Origin: Bryobacteraceae bacterium
GTDB lineage: Bacteria > Acidobacteriota > Terriglobia > Bryobacterales > Bryobacteraceae
Direction of reading: 5' to 3'
Length of the DNA stretch: 64,000 nucleotides
NCBI GenBank assembly: GCA_026002855.1
Contig: BPGD01000001.1
Span: 434,001 to 498,000, forward strand
The notes below the pieces were generated by a model. The model was given only the letters and a program-made list of their open reading frames with translations. It was not told where the DNA came from and did no database searches. Made by a program: the position numbers and the translations under genes. Positions 1 to 7,684 of the stretch are shown one piece after another. Each line of letters starts with the position of its first letter. Position 1 is the stretch's first letter.

Positions 1-806
1 ATCCGTTGCTGAGCATCGTTGGCGGCCTTGTGCCGGAGCGGTTGAACGCGTTCGGCAGCGGACCGCTGCTGAACGACGGGCTACCGCAGCGGTTTTTGTT
101 TTTCCTTGCCCGGGAGACGTCGGATTCTGCAGGGTCGCCGAGCCCACCCGAGGTCAGGCGCGCCTACGAAGACTTGATCGAGAAGATGGCCCGTCTCCGA
201 GGTACGGCCTACAATCGCGAGTCGAATCTGGTTTTACGGAAGTTCTCCCCGTCGGCCGGAGAGCTCTTTCGGCAGTTGGCCGCCGACCTGCGTGAGAGCG
301 CGAAATCGGCAGGCGATGCCGCACTTTGCTCGTACGGCCCCAAACTCGTTTCTCTGTTGGCTCGGCTCGCGCTGCTGCTTCACGAGGCGGCCGTGGCGGA
401 TGGAGCTGACCCCGACGTCGTGGATGAAGCGCCGCTCTGGGGAGCCTACTTTCTGGCCGATTTTGCGCTCGAGAGCTTTCACCGAGTCTTGCAAATCCTG
501 CGTGCGGGAGTCGACCTCGATCGTTGCAAGCGGCTGGCGAGGGCCGCGGCGGAAGCCGGCGGCGAGATCTCTGCGCGAGAGGTGTATTCGCGGCACATCG
601 CTGGGGTCCGGTCAGCGGCCGAAGCCGCGCAGCTTTTTGCTGACGCCGAGCGGCTGGGATTCGGGGAGATTGCCGTGCGCGTGCCTGCGACGGGCGGCCA
701 TCCGCAGACGTTTTTCCGGGTGCGCTTTTCTGGCCAGCGGTCCGGGGTGGAGCAGTTGCAGAAGTCGAGTGCAGCACGAGTGCAGCATGGGTGTTTTGGG
801 GGATAA
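1..806 (+). CDS. DUF3987 (YfjI-like) domain protein, C-terminal part
   Basis: The reading frame is open to the left edge, so only the C-terminal ~267 residues are visible. The pattern (a run ending in SYGPKL followed by a helical segment LLARLALLLHEAA, an AYFLADF helix, then a small winged-helix-like end with EISAREVYSRH) resembles the C-terminal part of DUF3987/YfjI proteins. These are helicase/primase-associated proteins usually found on plasmids, phages and integrative elements. The last ~14 codons run into the repeat that begins at 765, so the present C-terminus may have been created or altered by that repeat. Family assignment rests on the tail alone. The N-terminal part is outside the window. 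Confidence 0.6.
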   Translation, partial: PLLSIVGGLVPERLNAFGSGPLLNDGLPQRFLFFLARETSDSAGSPSPPEVRRAYEDLIEKMARLRGTAYNRESNLVLRKFSPSAGELFRQLAADLRESAKSAGDAALCSYGPKLVSLLARLALLLHEAAVADGADPDVVDEAPLWGAYFLADFALESFHRVLQILRAGVDLDRCKRLARAAAEAGGEISAREVYSRHIAGVRSAAEAAQLFADAERLGFGEIAVRVPATGGHPQTFFRVRFSGQRSGVEQLQKSSAARVQHGCFGG

Positions 807-1000
807 GTTGTTCTGCCGAAACGGCTTATGGGCAATCATGGGCGAGTGCCGTGTGCAGCATAAGATATAGAAGTTTCGGGCCGGGTCCTGAATTCTCCAT
901 CTATTATGCTGCACACGGCACTCGCCCGAAATTGGCAATAACACAAATCCTATCAATGGCTTGCAGTCAAAAATCGAGTGCAGCATCGATGCTGCACTCG
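765..1000. repeat. Left complex terminal repeat (blocks A, B, C)
   Basis: Block A (766-788) is two direct copies of CGAGTGCAGCA(T). Block B is a perfect 24-base inverted repeat, 840-863 against 904-927, around a 40-base loop, with arms containing GCCGTGTGCAGCATAA. Block C (975-1000) is a 26-base perfect palindrome. The motif GTGCAGCA(T) or its complement occurs six times. The same blocks occur in reversed order at 19086-19323, with the intervening sequence much more diverged than the motifs. This suggests protein-binding sites kept by selection. Confidence 0.8.
975..1000. other. Left 26-bp palindrome, candidate serine-recombinase crossover site
   Basis: The site is the 12-base half-site CGAGTGCAGCAT, a 2-base centre CG, then the exact reverse complement of the half-site. 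An identical 26-base palindrome lies at 19086-19111. Two 12-base half-sites around a 2-base core is the known layout of Hin/Gin-type invertase sites, and a serine recombinase is encoded between the two copies. Because the centre CG is itself symmetric, the site has no polarity. Confidence 0.6.
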
Positions 1001-1694
1001 CGCACACTTCCAGCGCCGTCAACTTCCGCGGAACCCTCTCCATGGAACGTCTCCTCCGCATTCTGTTCCTCCTGATCGCTTTGAGTCCCATCGCCTGGAC
1101 CGAGCTCCTGGATCATCCCGGGACTCCACAACGAATCAGCAGTGAGTCGTGAGAACCATCTCATGTCCGTTCGCCGCTGGCCTCATGCGCCATCAGAACG
1201 GATCTCGCGCAGTCGACTCGGAAGCGCGAGATTGCCGATGCTATCCTGGACGCGGCGCCATATTGCCGCGACCCGATGGCCGGGCTGGGAGTTGCCTCAG
1301 GGCCCTGATTTTGGCATCCGATGGCGAGTCGCGGTCGCTTACACTGCAGACTCTGGATCAGGCTCCGCGGATGATTCCAATCAGCAGCAGAGGCAGACTC
1401 CAGTCCGACACCGACAAGCAGCTCGTCACTCCAACGCGCAAAAACAGGACAGAACATCGCAGTCGGCTCGCGATCGAACCTGGGCTCTCGGCTTGGTGCG
1501 GCTTCCACGATCTTTCGAACTGGCTTGTTGAAGTGCCCTCGCGGCTTTCAGAGCCTCTGCATGCCCGTGGTAGGGCCGACGCCGCTTGCGGTGATGAAAT
1601 CCAGCAGAGAAGCCCCACTTCCCAGACAATCAGCGAAGCCGATATTTTCAGCATTCGTGACGAATTGCGGCGGAGTTCTGTCTCAGCTTCCACG

Positions 1695-2030
1695 TCGGAC
1701 AGATTCGGACGGAGGGGTGGGCGCATTGCTGTCCGAAACTGGCCGAAGCGTAAGTTGCTGCAGGGAGGAGAGATATCCGTCTGGCCGCCGGGTTTCGGAC
1801 AGTTCGGACGGTCTTTCCGGCTATATTTTCTTCTTTCATTCTTCTTCTTTTTTTTCTTCTCCTGAAAGTTGTACAGAAGGGACAATTAGAAAGAGAAGAA
1901 AGTAGGCTCCCGATCTGTCCGAACTGTCCGAAGGGGCCGATTCTGATCGATAAGCCGTGCATTATCATTTGCTTGCGATTCGGACAGTTTCGGACAGCAA
2001 TACCGCCCCCCACTGTCCGAAACCGTCCGA
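1695..2030. repeat. Iteron-like cluster of CGGACAG / CTGTCCG sites
   Basis: Six sites of the form TTCGGACAG, most of them doubled, lie within ~335 bases: 1695-1712, 1729-1740, 1793-1811 (forward TTCGGACAG followed by TTCGGACGG), 1915-1934 (two copies of CTGTCCGAA), 1979-1997 (forward pair) and 2013-2030 (reverse pair). They occur in both orientations around a pyrimidine tract. Repeated doubled sites near a gene-free region resemble replication iterons or a partition/operator array. No cognate protein can be named. The HTH protein at 3570-4907 is the nearest candidate. Confidence 0.6.
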
Positions 2031-2298
2031 CGCCACCAGCGTGATCCGGGCAAGAGCGCCGGTGGCCACTCAATGCCTGCGGGTGAGACGTCATCCCGCT
2101 CGGCGGCTGGGCTCTGCTCCGCGGTGGCCCCATGCCTTCGGGTGGGATTCCATCGACTGGTTCACGACCCAAATCAGCACACCGGCGACCGCTCCTGACG
2201 GCCGGGCACGCAAGCAAGACATTCCGACACCGGAACCCTGTGCTAGCGGGGCGGAAAGAACTCCAGCAGCGTGTTGCCAGGCTCATTGCCGGTTGACT

Positions 2299-2410
2299 GT
2301 CGCAACGAGGAGAAGCGGACTCTGGCCACGTCTTCCTCGCCGAGAGCGATGTCGTACTTCCCCAATCCGGGCGTCGCAACGAGGAGAAGCGGCCTCTGGC
2401 CACGTCTTCC
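2299..2410. repeat. Two copies of a ~38-bp sequence, 74 bp apart
   Basis: Copies at 2299-2336 and 2373-2410 differ at one visible position. Each begins GTCGCAACGAGGAGAAGCGG. They are followed, ~100 bases on, by the 214-bp tandem repeat, so the whole area has grown by local duplication. Confidence 0.75.
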
Positions 2411-2508
2411 GCAGCGCGACGCTGGAGGACCATTGCCGCAGCGTCTCCCGATGCACGGAGCCAAGCGTCCGCGTCAGACTCCAATGCGCGAAACCTGAAG
2501 TTGGCGCA

Positions 2509-2971
2509 GTGGCCGCCCGGCAGCGTGTCCCGATGCGCAAAGCCGAAAGGCGACAAGCAGGTGGTCCACGCCGACGCCCAGCGGCGTGTGCCAGCACCCA
2601 GAACGGGAAGGGGCTGATGGTGTTTCTCGCGGAGCCGGAAAAAGCGTCTCCCAATGCGCAGTGCCAAAAGTCTGCCGCCTGGCCTGAGGCGAGAAACCCA
2701 AAGCTGGCGCCCGGACAGGGCGGTGGCCGCCCGGCAGCGTGTCCCGATGCGCAAAGCCGAAAGGCGACAAGCAGGTGGTCCACGCCGACGCCCAGCGGCG
2801 TGTGCCAGCACCCAGAACGGGAAGGGGCTGATGGTGTTTCTCGCGGAGCCGGAAAAAGCGTCTCCCAATGCGCAGTGCCAAAAGTCTGCCGCCTGGCCTG
2901 AGGCGAGAAACCCAAAGCTGGCGCCCGGACAGGGCGGTGGCCGCCCGGCAGCGTGTCCCGATGCGCAAAGC
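2509..2971. repeat. 214-bp tandem repeat, about 2.2 copies
   Basis: The landmark CAGCGTGTCCCGATGCGC occurs at 2521, 2735 and 2949, exactly 214 bases apart. The first two units appear identical over their length, and the third stops about 23 bases after the landmark. 214 is not a multiple of three, so every reading frame shifts between copies. This argues against a coding repeat. Identity between copies implies recent duplication or gene conversion. Confidence 0.85.
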
Positions 2972-3569
2972 GGGGAAGTCATGGCCATGACACAAGCTGC
3001 ACTCCCGCAACGGATCCCGACGCGCCGGGCTGAGGGCGGTTGCCAGAGATGGAGACCGAAATCCGGCATCGGATGCCGAAGCGGCAAGCTGATGGCCGGC
3101 ATCGAGACGTCGGATCTCGTTTGACGGGCTGCCGAAGCGCATTTCTCCGCTGCGGAGTGTTGATTCAGCAGCCGGCAATACCGGCGTTCTTTCTCGCACC
3201 GTCCTTCATGCCGGCTCGCTGTGGCTGCGGCATGCCTCTGCAGGCTGTTGCCGCAGATCGCCTTGCTGCAGGCTCACTGAGCATGCGCTTCGGAAATGCT
3301 CTTTGCTGTGCGGCACCGGGCTGCGGAGCGCCTGACGCGCTTCCGCACCGAGGCTCGATTCGCCACCGCAGGCGACGGCTGCGAGTGGTCAGCCCCGCCT
3401 CCCGGCTTGCTTCCGGACTTCGTGACAACGCAGCCGGGCATCGCGTATCGGAATCCGGCACTCAGCACGCGACACACCGATTGGCGCCAGACGACTCCCG
3501 TCACCGGGAACTCGAATCCCCCTGCGCGGGATCGACGCTCCGACCCGCTGCGCCTGCATTCCACCGTCG

Positions 3570-4907
3570 TCAGTCGTCGAACTCGTCGTCGTCATCCACG
3601 TCTTCCACGATCTCCTCCACCGCCTCGAGGATCAGCTCCTCTACCCGCTTCTGCGTGCCGGCCTCGGCAGGTTCGGCCCCCTGCCGCAGCAGATCAAACA
3701 CCGCCTCCTCGAGCCGCGTCTGAATCGCTCGACACGTCCCGTGGAAGTCCCGCTCGCCCCCGAACTCAATGTCACCACCGCGCTCCAGCCTCCGCAGCAC
3801 GTGCGGCACCTGATCCAGAAGCAGGATCCGCGCCAGGCTGCGCAGATGGGACTGCTCGAGCCGCTGCGAAAACTCCTCCATTTGCCGCTGCCTCGCCGCT
3901 TGCTCGGCCTGCTGCCGCTCGCGCACCCGGGCCAGACATTCGGCCTCGATGCCTGCCGCCAGCTCGCGCAGCGCTGGCTCGTTGCTTGCAGCCGCGCTCC
4001 GCACGCGCCACACCTCCAGCGCCTGCTCCCGCTCGCCGCCCGTTGCGCCCGCGCGCCGCAGCGCGTCCTCCAGACGCTTGCCCAGCTCCTCGGCCAGCTT
4101 CTGCAACTGGTAGCGCTCCAGCACCGGCGCGAGCGCCCGCCGCGCCGCCGCCTCGCGCACCGGCACCGGCGCTTCCAGCTCCAGCTGCCGCAACGCCTCG
4201 TGCATCGCCGTCAACGCCTGATCGCGCAGAGCCGAATAGCGAGAATCCCGCGCCAGCTCCCCGTGCTCGCCCAGCAGCCGCTCCAGGAGCCGCCGGTCCT
4301 GCTCGGCCACGCGCAGCGGCCACCGCGCTGCCTGCTCGACCGCCTCCAGCAGCCGATTGAGAAACTCGTCGCCGGGAAGCGGATTCAGGGCGCTGAGACG
4401 GCGCTCGAAGACCTCCATCGCCGCCAGCCGCGGCTCCGGGGGCAGATCAGCAAACCGCCGGGCCGCGCGATCCAGCCACTGCTGCCGCTGCCACTGGTCG
4501 CGACGAGCCGCCTCCTGCTGCTCTTCGAGCTCCTGCTGCCGCCGCCGCGCTTCCTCCTGCTCGCGCCGCTGTCGCGCTTCTTCGGCGCGCAGCCGCGCTT
4601 CGGCTTCCTCGCGCTGCATCCGCATGCGCTCGAGCCGCAGGCGGAGCTTTTCGGCCTCCAGCTGCTCGGCCAGGCGCGCCGCTTCCGATCCCGGCCGGAG
4701 TCTCATCGTGGCTGGCGCGGCGCGGGGCAGGAGCTTGCCTTCGGCACGGACACGCCGGATCTCGGCGGCAGCAATTCGCATCTGGCCGCCGGGGGTTGTT
4801 TCCGCTTCGATGCGGCCCTCGGCCACCCAGCGGCGGATGGTGTCGTCGCTGACGCCGAGCAGCCGGCCGGCCTGAGAAGTCGTGTAATAATCCCTGGATT
4901 TCGGCAT
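3570..4907 (-). CDS. MerR/excisionase-type HTH protein with long coiled coil
   Basis: A 445-residue protein. Residues ~5-60 form a MerR/excisionase-like helix-turn-helix (YTTSQAGRLLGVSDDTIRRW, then a GRIEAETTPGGQMRI wing). Residues ~75-145 are an almost uninterrupted Arg/Glu/Gln-rich coiled coil. The middle is helical, and the C-terminus ends in a strongly acidic tail (EDVDDDDEFDD). The architecture, a DNA-binding head with a long helical stalk, is seen in plasmid partition or site-organising proteins and in some transposition accessory proteins. I do not recognise a named family. It lies alone on the minus strand between the repeat-rich region and the recombinase. Its start is preceded by degenerate short repeats. 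Confidence 0.75.
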   Translation of the reverse strand: MPKSRDYYTTSQAGRLLGVSDDTIRRWVAEGRIEAETTPGGQMRIAAAEIRRVRAEGKLLPRAAPATMRLRPGSEAARLAEQLEAEKLRLRLERMRMQREEAEARLRAEEARQRREQEEARRRQQELEEQQEAARRDQWQRQQWLDRAARRFADLPPEPRLAAMEVFERRLSALNPLPGDEFLNRLLEAVEQAARWPLRVAEQDRRLLERLLGEHGELARDSRYSALRDQALTAMHEALRQLELEAPVPVREAAARRALAPVLERYQLQKLAEELGKRLEDALRRAGATGGEREQALEVWRVRSAAASNEPALRELAAGIEAECLARVRERQQAEQAARQRQMEEFSQRLEQSHLRSLARILLLDQVPHVLRRLERGGDIEFGGERDFHGTCRAIQTRLEEAVFDLLRQGAEPAEAGTQKRVEELILEAVEEIVEDVDDDDEFDD

Positions 4908-5856
4908 ATTTCACCTCACCGATGAAGGAAATAGATCGCACAACGGCCTGCATTCTGCCACCATTGTGCGGCGGATGCGGCGATTTTGCCAAGGGTTTTG
5001 CCGGCGTTTGCGGCGTTTTTGCGTGCGGATACGGCGTTTTGCGCCGGCTGATGCGGCAGCATTCGTGGAGGAAATGTCTGATGTGGCCGATTGCGCCGGC
5101 GGGTCGATGGGCCCGTTGGCAGAATCGAACTGCAGCCCTGATGGCGGCCTTGTGAGGGAAAAAGCGAGCCTGAAAACGATAAGCCGCGCGAAATCAATGC
5201 TCCCAAATGCAGCGTTTGTCTAAACTCTGTCTTTCGGCAATCGGCGCTTCATTTTTGCCGGCCTCCACCGCAGAACGGGTGGGGTCTTGCCATCCCAGCG
5301 GTAACAGGCAGCACGGCGTGGCGCCTTCCAGGCGCGATCGCTGCGCCGCTGGCGCGAGTGCAGTTTGCTTTCGCCCGTTGCTGCGTGCAAATCGCCTCCA
5401 GACGGGCCGCAGTCCGGGCTTCGCCCCCAATCGACAACGCCCTGGAGGCCCGTTTCCGTGGCCGAAATGGGGCTCCCTGCGGCGAGTTGCGACTTCCGAT
5501 TCCAGGTCTCGTTTCGCGGCGCCCCGGCCGACGAAGGCCGAAACCCGGCTGCAGAGCTGCGGACTGGGGCAAGCCAGATGAACCTGTCCTTGTCGCCTGC
5601 CCCTCGGCCATCCGTGCCGGGCGGCGTGCTCGTGACGCGATCGGCAGCCATCGGCGAACAACACGGCGCTTGGAGTCTGATCCGACACCGGCCCTTGCGC
5701 CGGCTCCCGCGGCCGGTATACGGGGCCTCAGGTCCGCGGTCGCCGACACCGTGCGTCGATCCGGCCTCGCATGTCCCCCGCCAGGCCTCTTTCCCGTGTC
5801 AGAAAGACCTCTTTCTGGCAGGCCGGATGCGCATGACAAAACCCGCCCGTTTTGTT
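4908..5856. other. Gene-free stretch with degenerate short repeats
   Basis: No gene is supported. At 4968-5050, just upstream of the HTH/coiled-coil gene, GCGG(A/C)G(T)TTTTGC-like units recur in several degenerate copies. They could be an operator or simply low-complexity sequence. The remaining ~800 bases show nothing I can name. Confidence 0.4.
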
Positions 5857-6501
5857 TCAGCTCCCGCTTTCGACGGCCAGCAGGTTTTCGGCACGCCGCG
5901 CCTGCCACTCCGCCCACACCCGCCGCGCCGTGCCCGTGCTGATGCCCAGCCGGCGGGCCACCTCGCGCCAGCTCGCCCCGCGCCGGCGCAACTCGATCAC
6001 CGCAAATCGGTCGAAAACCCGCCGCGGCCGGCCCAGCCGCTTGCCCTCGCGCCGGGCCCGCTCCAGCCCCGCCCGCACCCGCTCCTGGATCCGCAGCCGC
6101 TCCTGCCGCGCCAGCGACGCCAGCAGCGCAATCAGCGCCTCGCCAAACGGCCCGGCCGAGTCCAGATACGGCTCCGTGTAGCTGCGCCAGGCGACGCCGT
6201 AACGGGAGAGCTGATCCAGCAGCTCGAGCGTCTTGAGCGCCCCCTGCCGCGACAGCCGGTCGAGCGACCAGAACAGCAGCAGATCAAACCGGCGCTGCGA
6301 GGCCGCCTCGAGCATGGCGCGCAGCGCCGGCCGGTCCGAGCGCGCGCCGCTGGACTCGTCGACGAACTCGTCGACAACCTGCCAGCCCTGCCGCGCCGCG
6401 AACTCCCGCAGCGGAAGCAACTGGTTGTCGGCCGTCTGGCCCTGGTCCGAGGTCGACACCCGGGCGTAGAGCGCAACGCGCGTTCTTGCGGAAGGTTTCA
6501 T
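5857..6501 (-). CDS. Serine site-specific recombinase (resolvase/invertase type)
   Basis: A 214-residue small serine recombinase. The N-terminal catalytic motif is ALYARVSTSDQ, with the nucleophile Ser16 after Arg14. FDLLLFWSLDRLSRQG supplies the conserved DRLSR arginines. The long E-helix region is followed by GRPRR and a C-terminal helix-turn-helix (SWREVARRLGISTGTARRVW). That is the Hin/resolvase layout rather than the large-serine-integrase one. The ATG at 6501 is chosen because the family normally begins a few residues before the first strand. A second ATG lies six bases upstream. It sits between two identical 26-bp palindromes (975, 19086) of the right format to be its sites. Possible roles are inversion, excision or multimer resolution of the element. 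Confidence 0.9.
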   Translation of the reverse strand: MKPSARTRVALYARVSTSDQGQTADNQLLPLREFAARQGWQVVDEFVDESSGARSDRPALRAMLEAASQRRFDLLLFWSLDRLSRQGALKTLELLDQLSRYGVAWRSYTEPYLDSAGPFGEALIALLASLARQERLRIQERVRAGLERARREGKRLGRPRRVFDRFAVIELRRRGASWREVARRLGISTGTARRVWAEWQARRAENLLAVESGS

Positions 6502-7684
6502 GGCCATGTCATCCCGGTCAGACGATGATAGGCCCCTTTCGGCTTCAGCCGACCTGCGTGGCGCTCGAGCAGCCGCAACATCCAAAACCGGCCGCGATCG
6601 ACAGCGGGCCCTGATCCGCACGCACAGCTGATCGGACTGGGGGCCCAATCGCGGCAACGCCATGTCCCAGCTCGCCCGAATCGGCCCTCCTCCCAGCGCG
6701 TGCAACAATCGCCATTTCGGCTTCGTCCACCATCGCCTGTGTCAGCCGCAGCGGGTGGTCGGCGGTCAAGGCCCCTCCGGGGCTTCCGAAAGGGGCTTCT
6801 CTTGCTGTTATCCATCATCAGGCTTGGACAGGCTCCGGCACGGCCGAGACAAATCACAGGTACCCTGTTCTGGAAGAATTCATCTCTCAACTGGCCGCTT
6901 TCTGCTCGCGCAATAGTCGGCAGTCGGAACCCCATCCGGAAGTGCTATTTTCGGCACTAGTTCCGCCCGAATTGAAGCCAAAACAGCAAATCCTCGAAAA
7001 TCAACGCTCCGAACTGCAGCTTTTGGCCAAATTCGGATGTCGGATTTTCGGGACGCTGTCGGCCCGGCCTACGGAGGCTCGCCGATCAGCACCCACTCCG
7101 GCCCGCTGCGGCATTCCCCCACCCAGCCACCACGGCCAGCCCCGAGCCAGATCCGGCCTCGACATCGGGGCTCGCTACAGGGATCGGCCGGCGCCGTGGC
7201 GAATTCATTTGGGGCTCGCTGCGCCTCACCTTGGCTCGCCAGCCGAATGCCGCCTCCAGCATGCTGGCAGCCCAGAAGCGCATCCCGCCGACTGCTCGTG
7301 CGACGGCGTAACCCTGGAACCCTTGGCGTGGCACTGCGTCTCATACGCAGCACAAGATGCAAGCGACAAGTCAGCCCAGTGTGCTGCTGAGATCGTGCCG
7401 CGCGTTCCGCTCGCTTTGGTTGTCGCCCTCATTGGGGACGCCGTCTGTTTCGTCCGGAATGGAACGCGGCTTCCGGCTGACACAACAGAAAGGCCGCCCC
7501 AGATCGTGATTGCAGCACCTCAATCCGCCTCTGCGCCCGGAGATTGCGGTTCAAGCATTTTTTCACCCTTCCCGCCCCGGCTGCGCCATCGGGGCGATCA
7601 TGCCTGTTGACCACGAGCTGTGCGAAAATCGGAACGCGCCCGGCTGCCTGCTGCAAAGTCATCTCCCAAGCGCGCCGAGCCGGT
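6502..7684. other. Gene-free stretch between recombinase and defence operon
   Basis: About 1.2 kb with open frames on both strands, but none has a recognisable protein pattern, plausible ribosome binding site or consistent codon use. I see no repeats. It may be decayed sequence. The defence operon ends at 7685 and no clear hairpin terminator was noticed after it. Confidence 0.4.

Larger units (their letters stand above)
1001..3569. other. Long non-coding, repeat-rich left segment
   Basis: I see no convincing gene in about 2.5 kb. The open frames here are low-complexity shadows that cross repeats. It holds a pyrimidine-rich tract at about 1828-1862, six CGGACAG-type sites (1695-2030), a 38-base duplication (2299-2410) and a 214-bp tandem repeat (2509-2971). 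This is the longest gene-free stretch inside the putative element and could contain cis-acting sites such as an origin or partition site. Confidence 0.5.

Noticed and set aside
765-1000. REP/REPIN-type dispersed palindromes
   Set aside because: Not excluded without the whole genome, but the mirrored three-block order at two ends around a recombinase and cargo is better explained as element ends.
2509-2971. CRISPR array
   Set aside because: Only two to three copies of a 214-bp unit, with no unique spacers and no cas genes in the window.
1648-3102. Long minus-strand open frame of 484 codons
   Set aside because: It runs through the tandem repeat and the pyrimidine tract, and its repeated peptides are simply the repeat read in shifted frames. 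No start signal or family.
3296-4360. Long plus-strand open frame rich in Arg, Pro and Ala
   Set aside because: It is the shadow of the minus-strand HTH/coiled-coil gene, with low complexity and no ribosome site.
5365-6528. Plus-strand open frame of 387 codons opposite the recombinase
   Set aside because: Shadow of the serine recombinase gene, with a Pro/Arg-rich composition.
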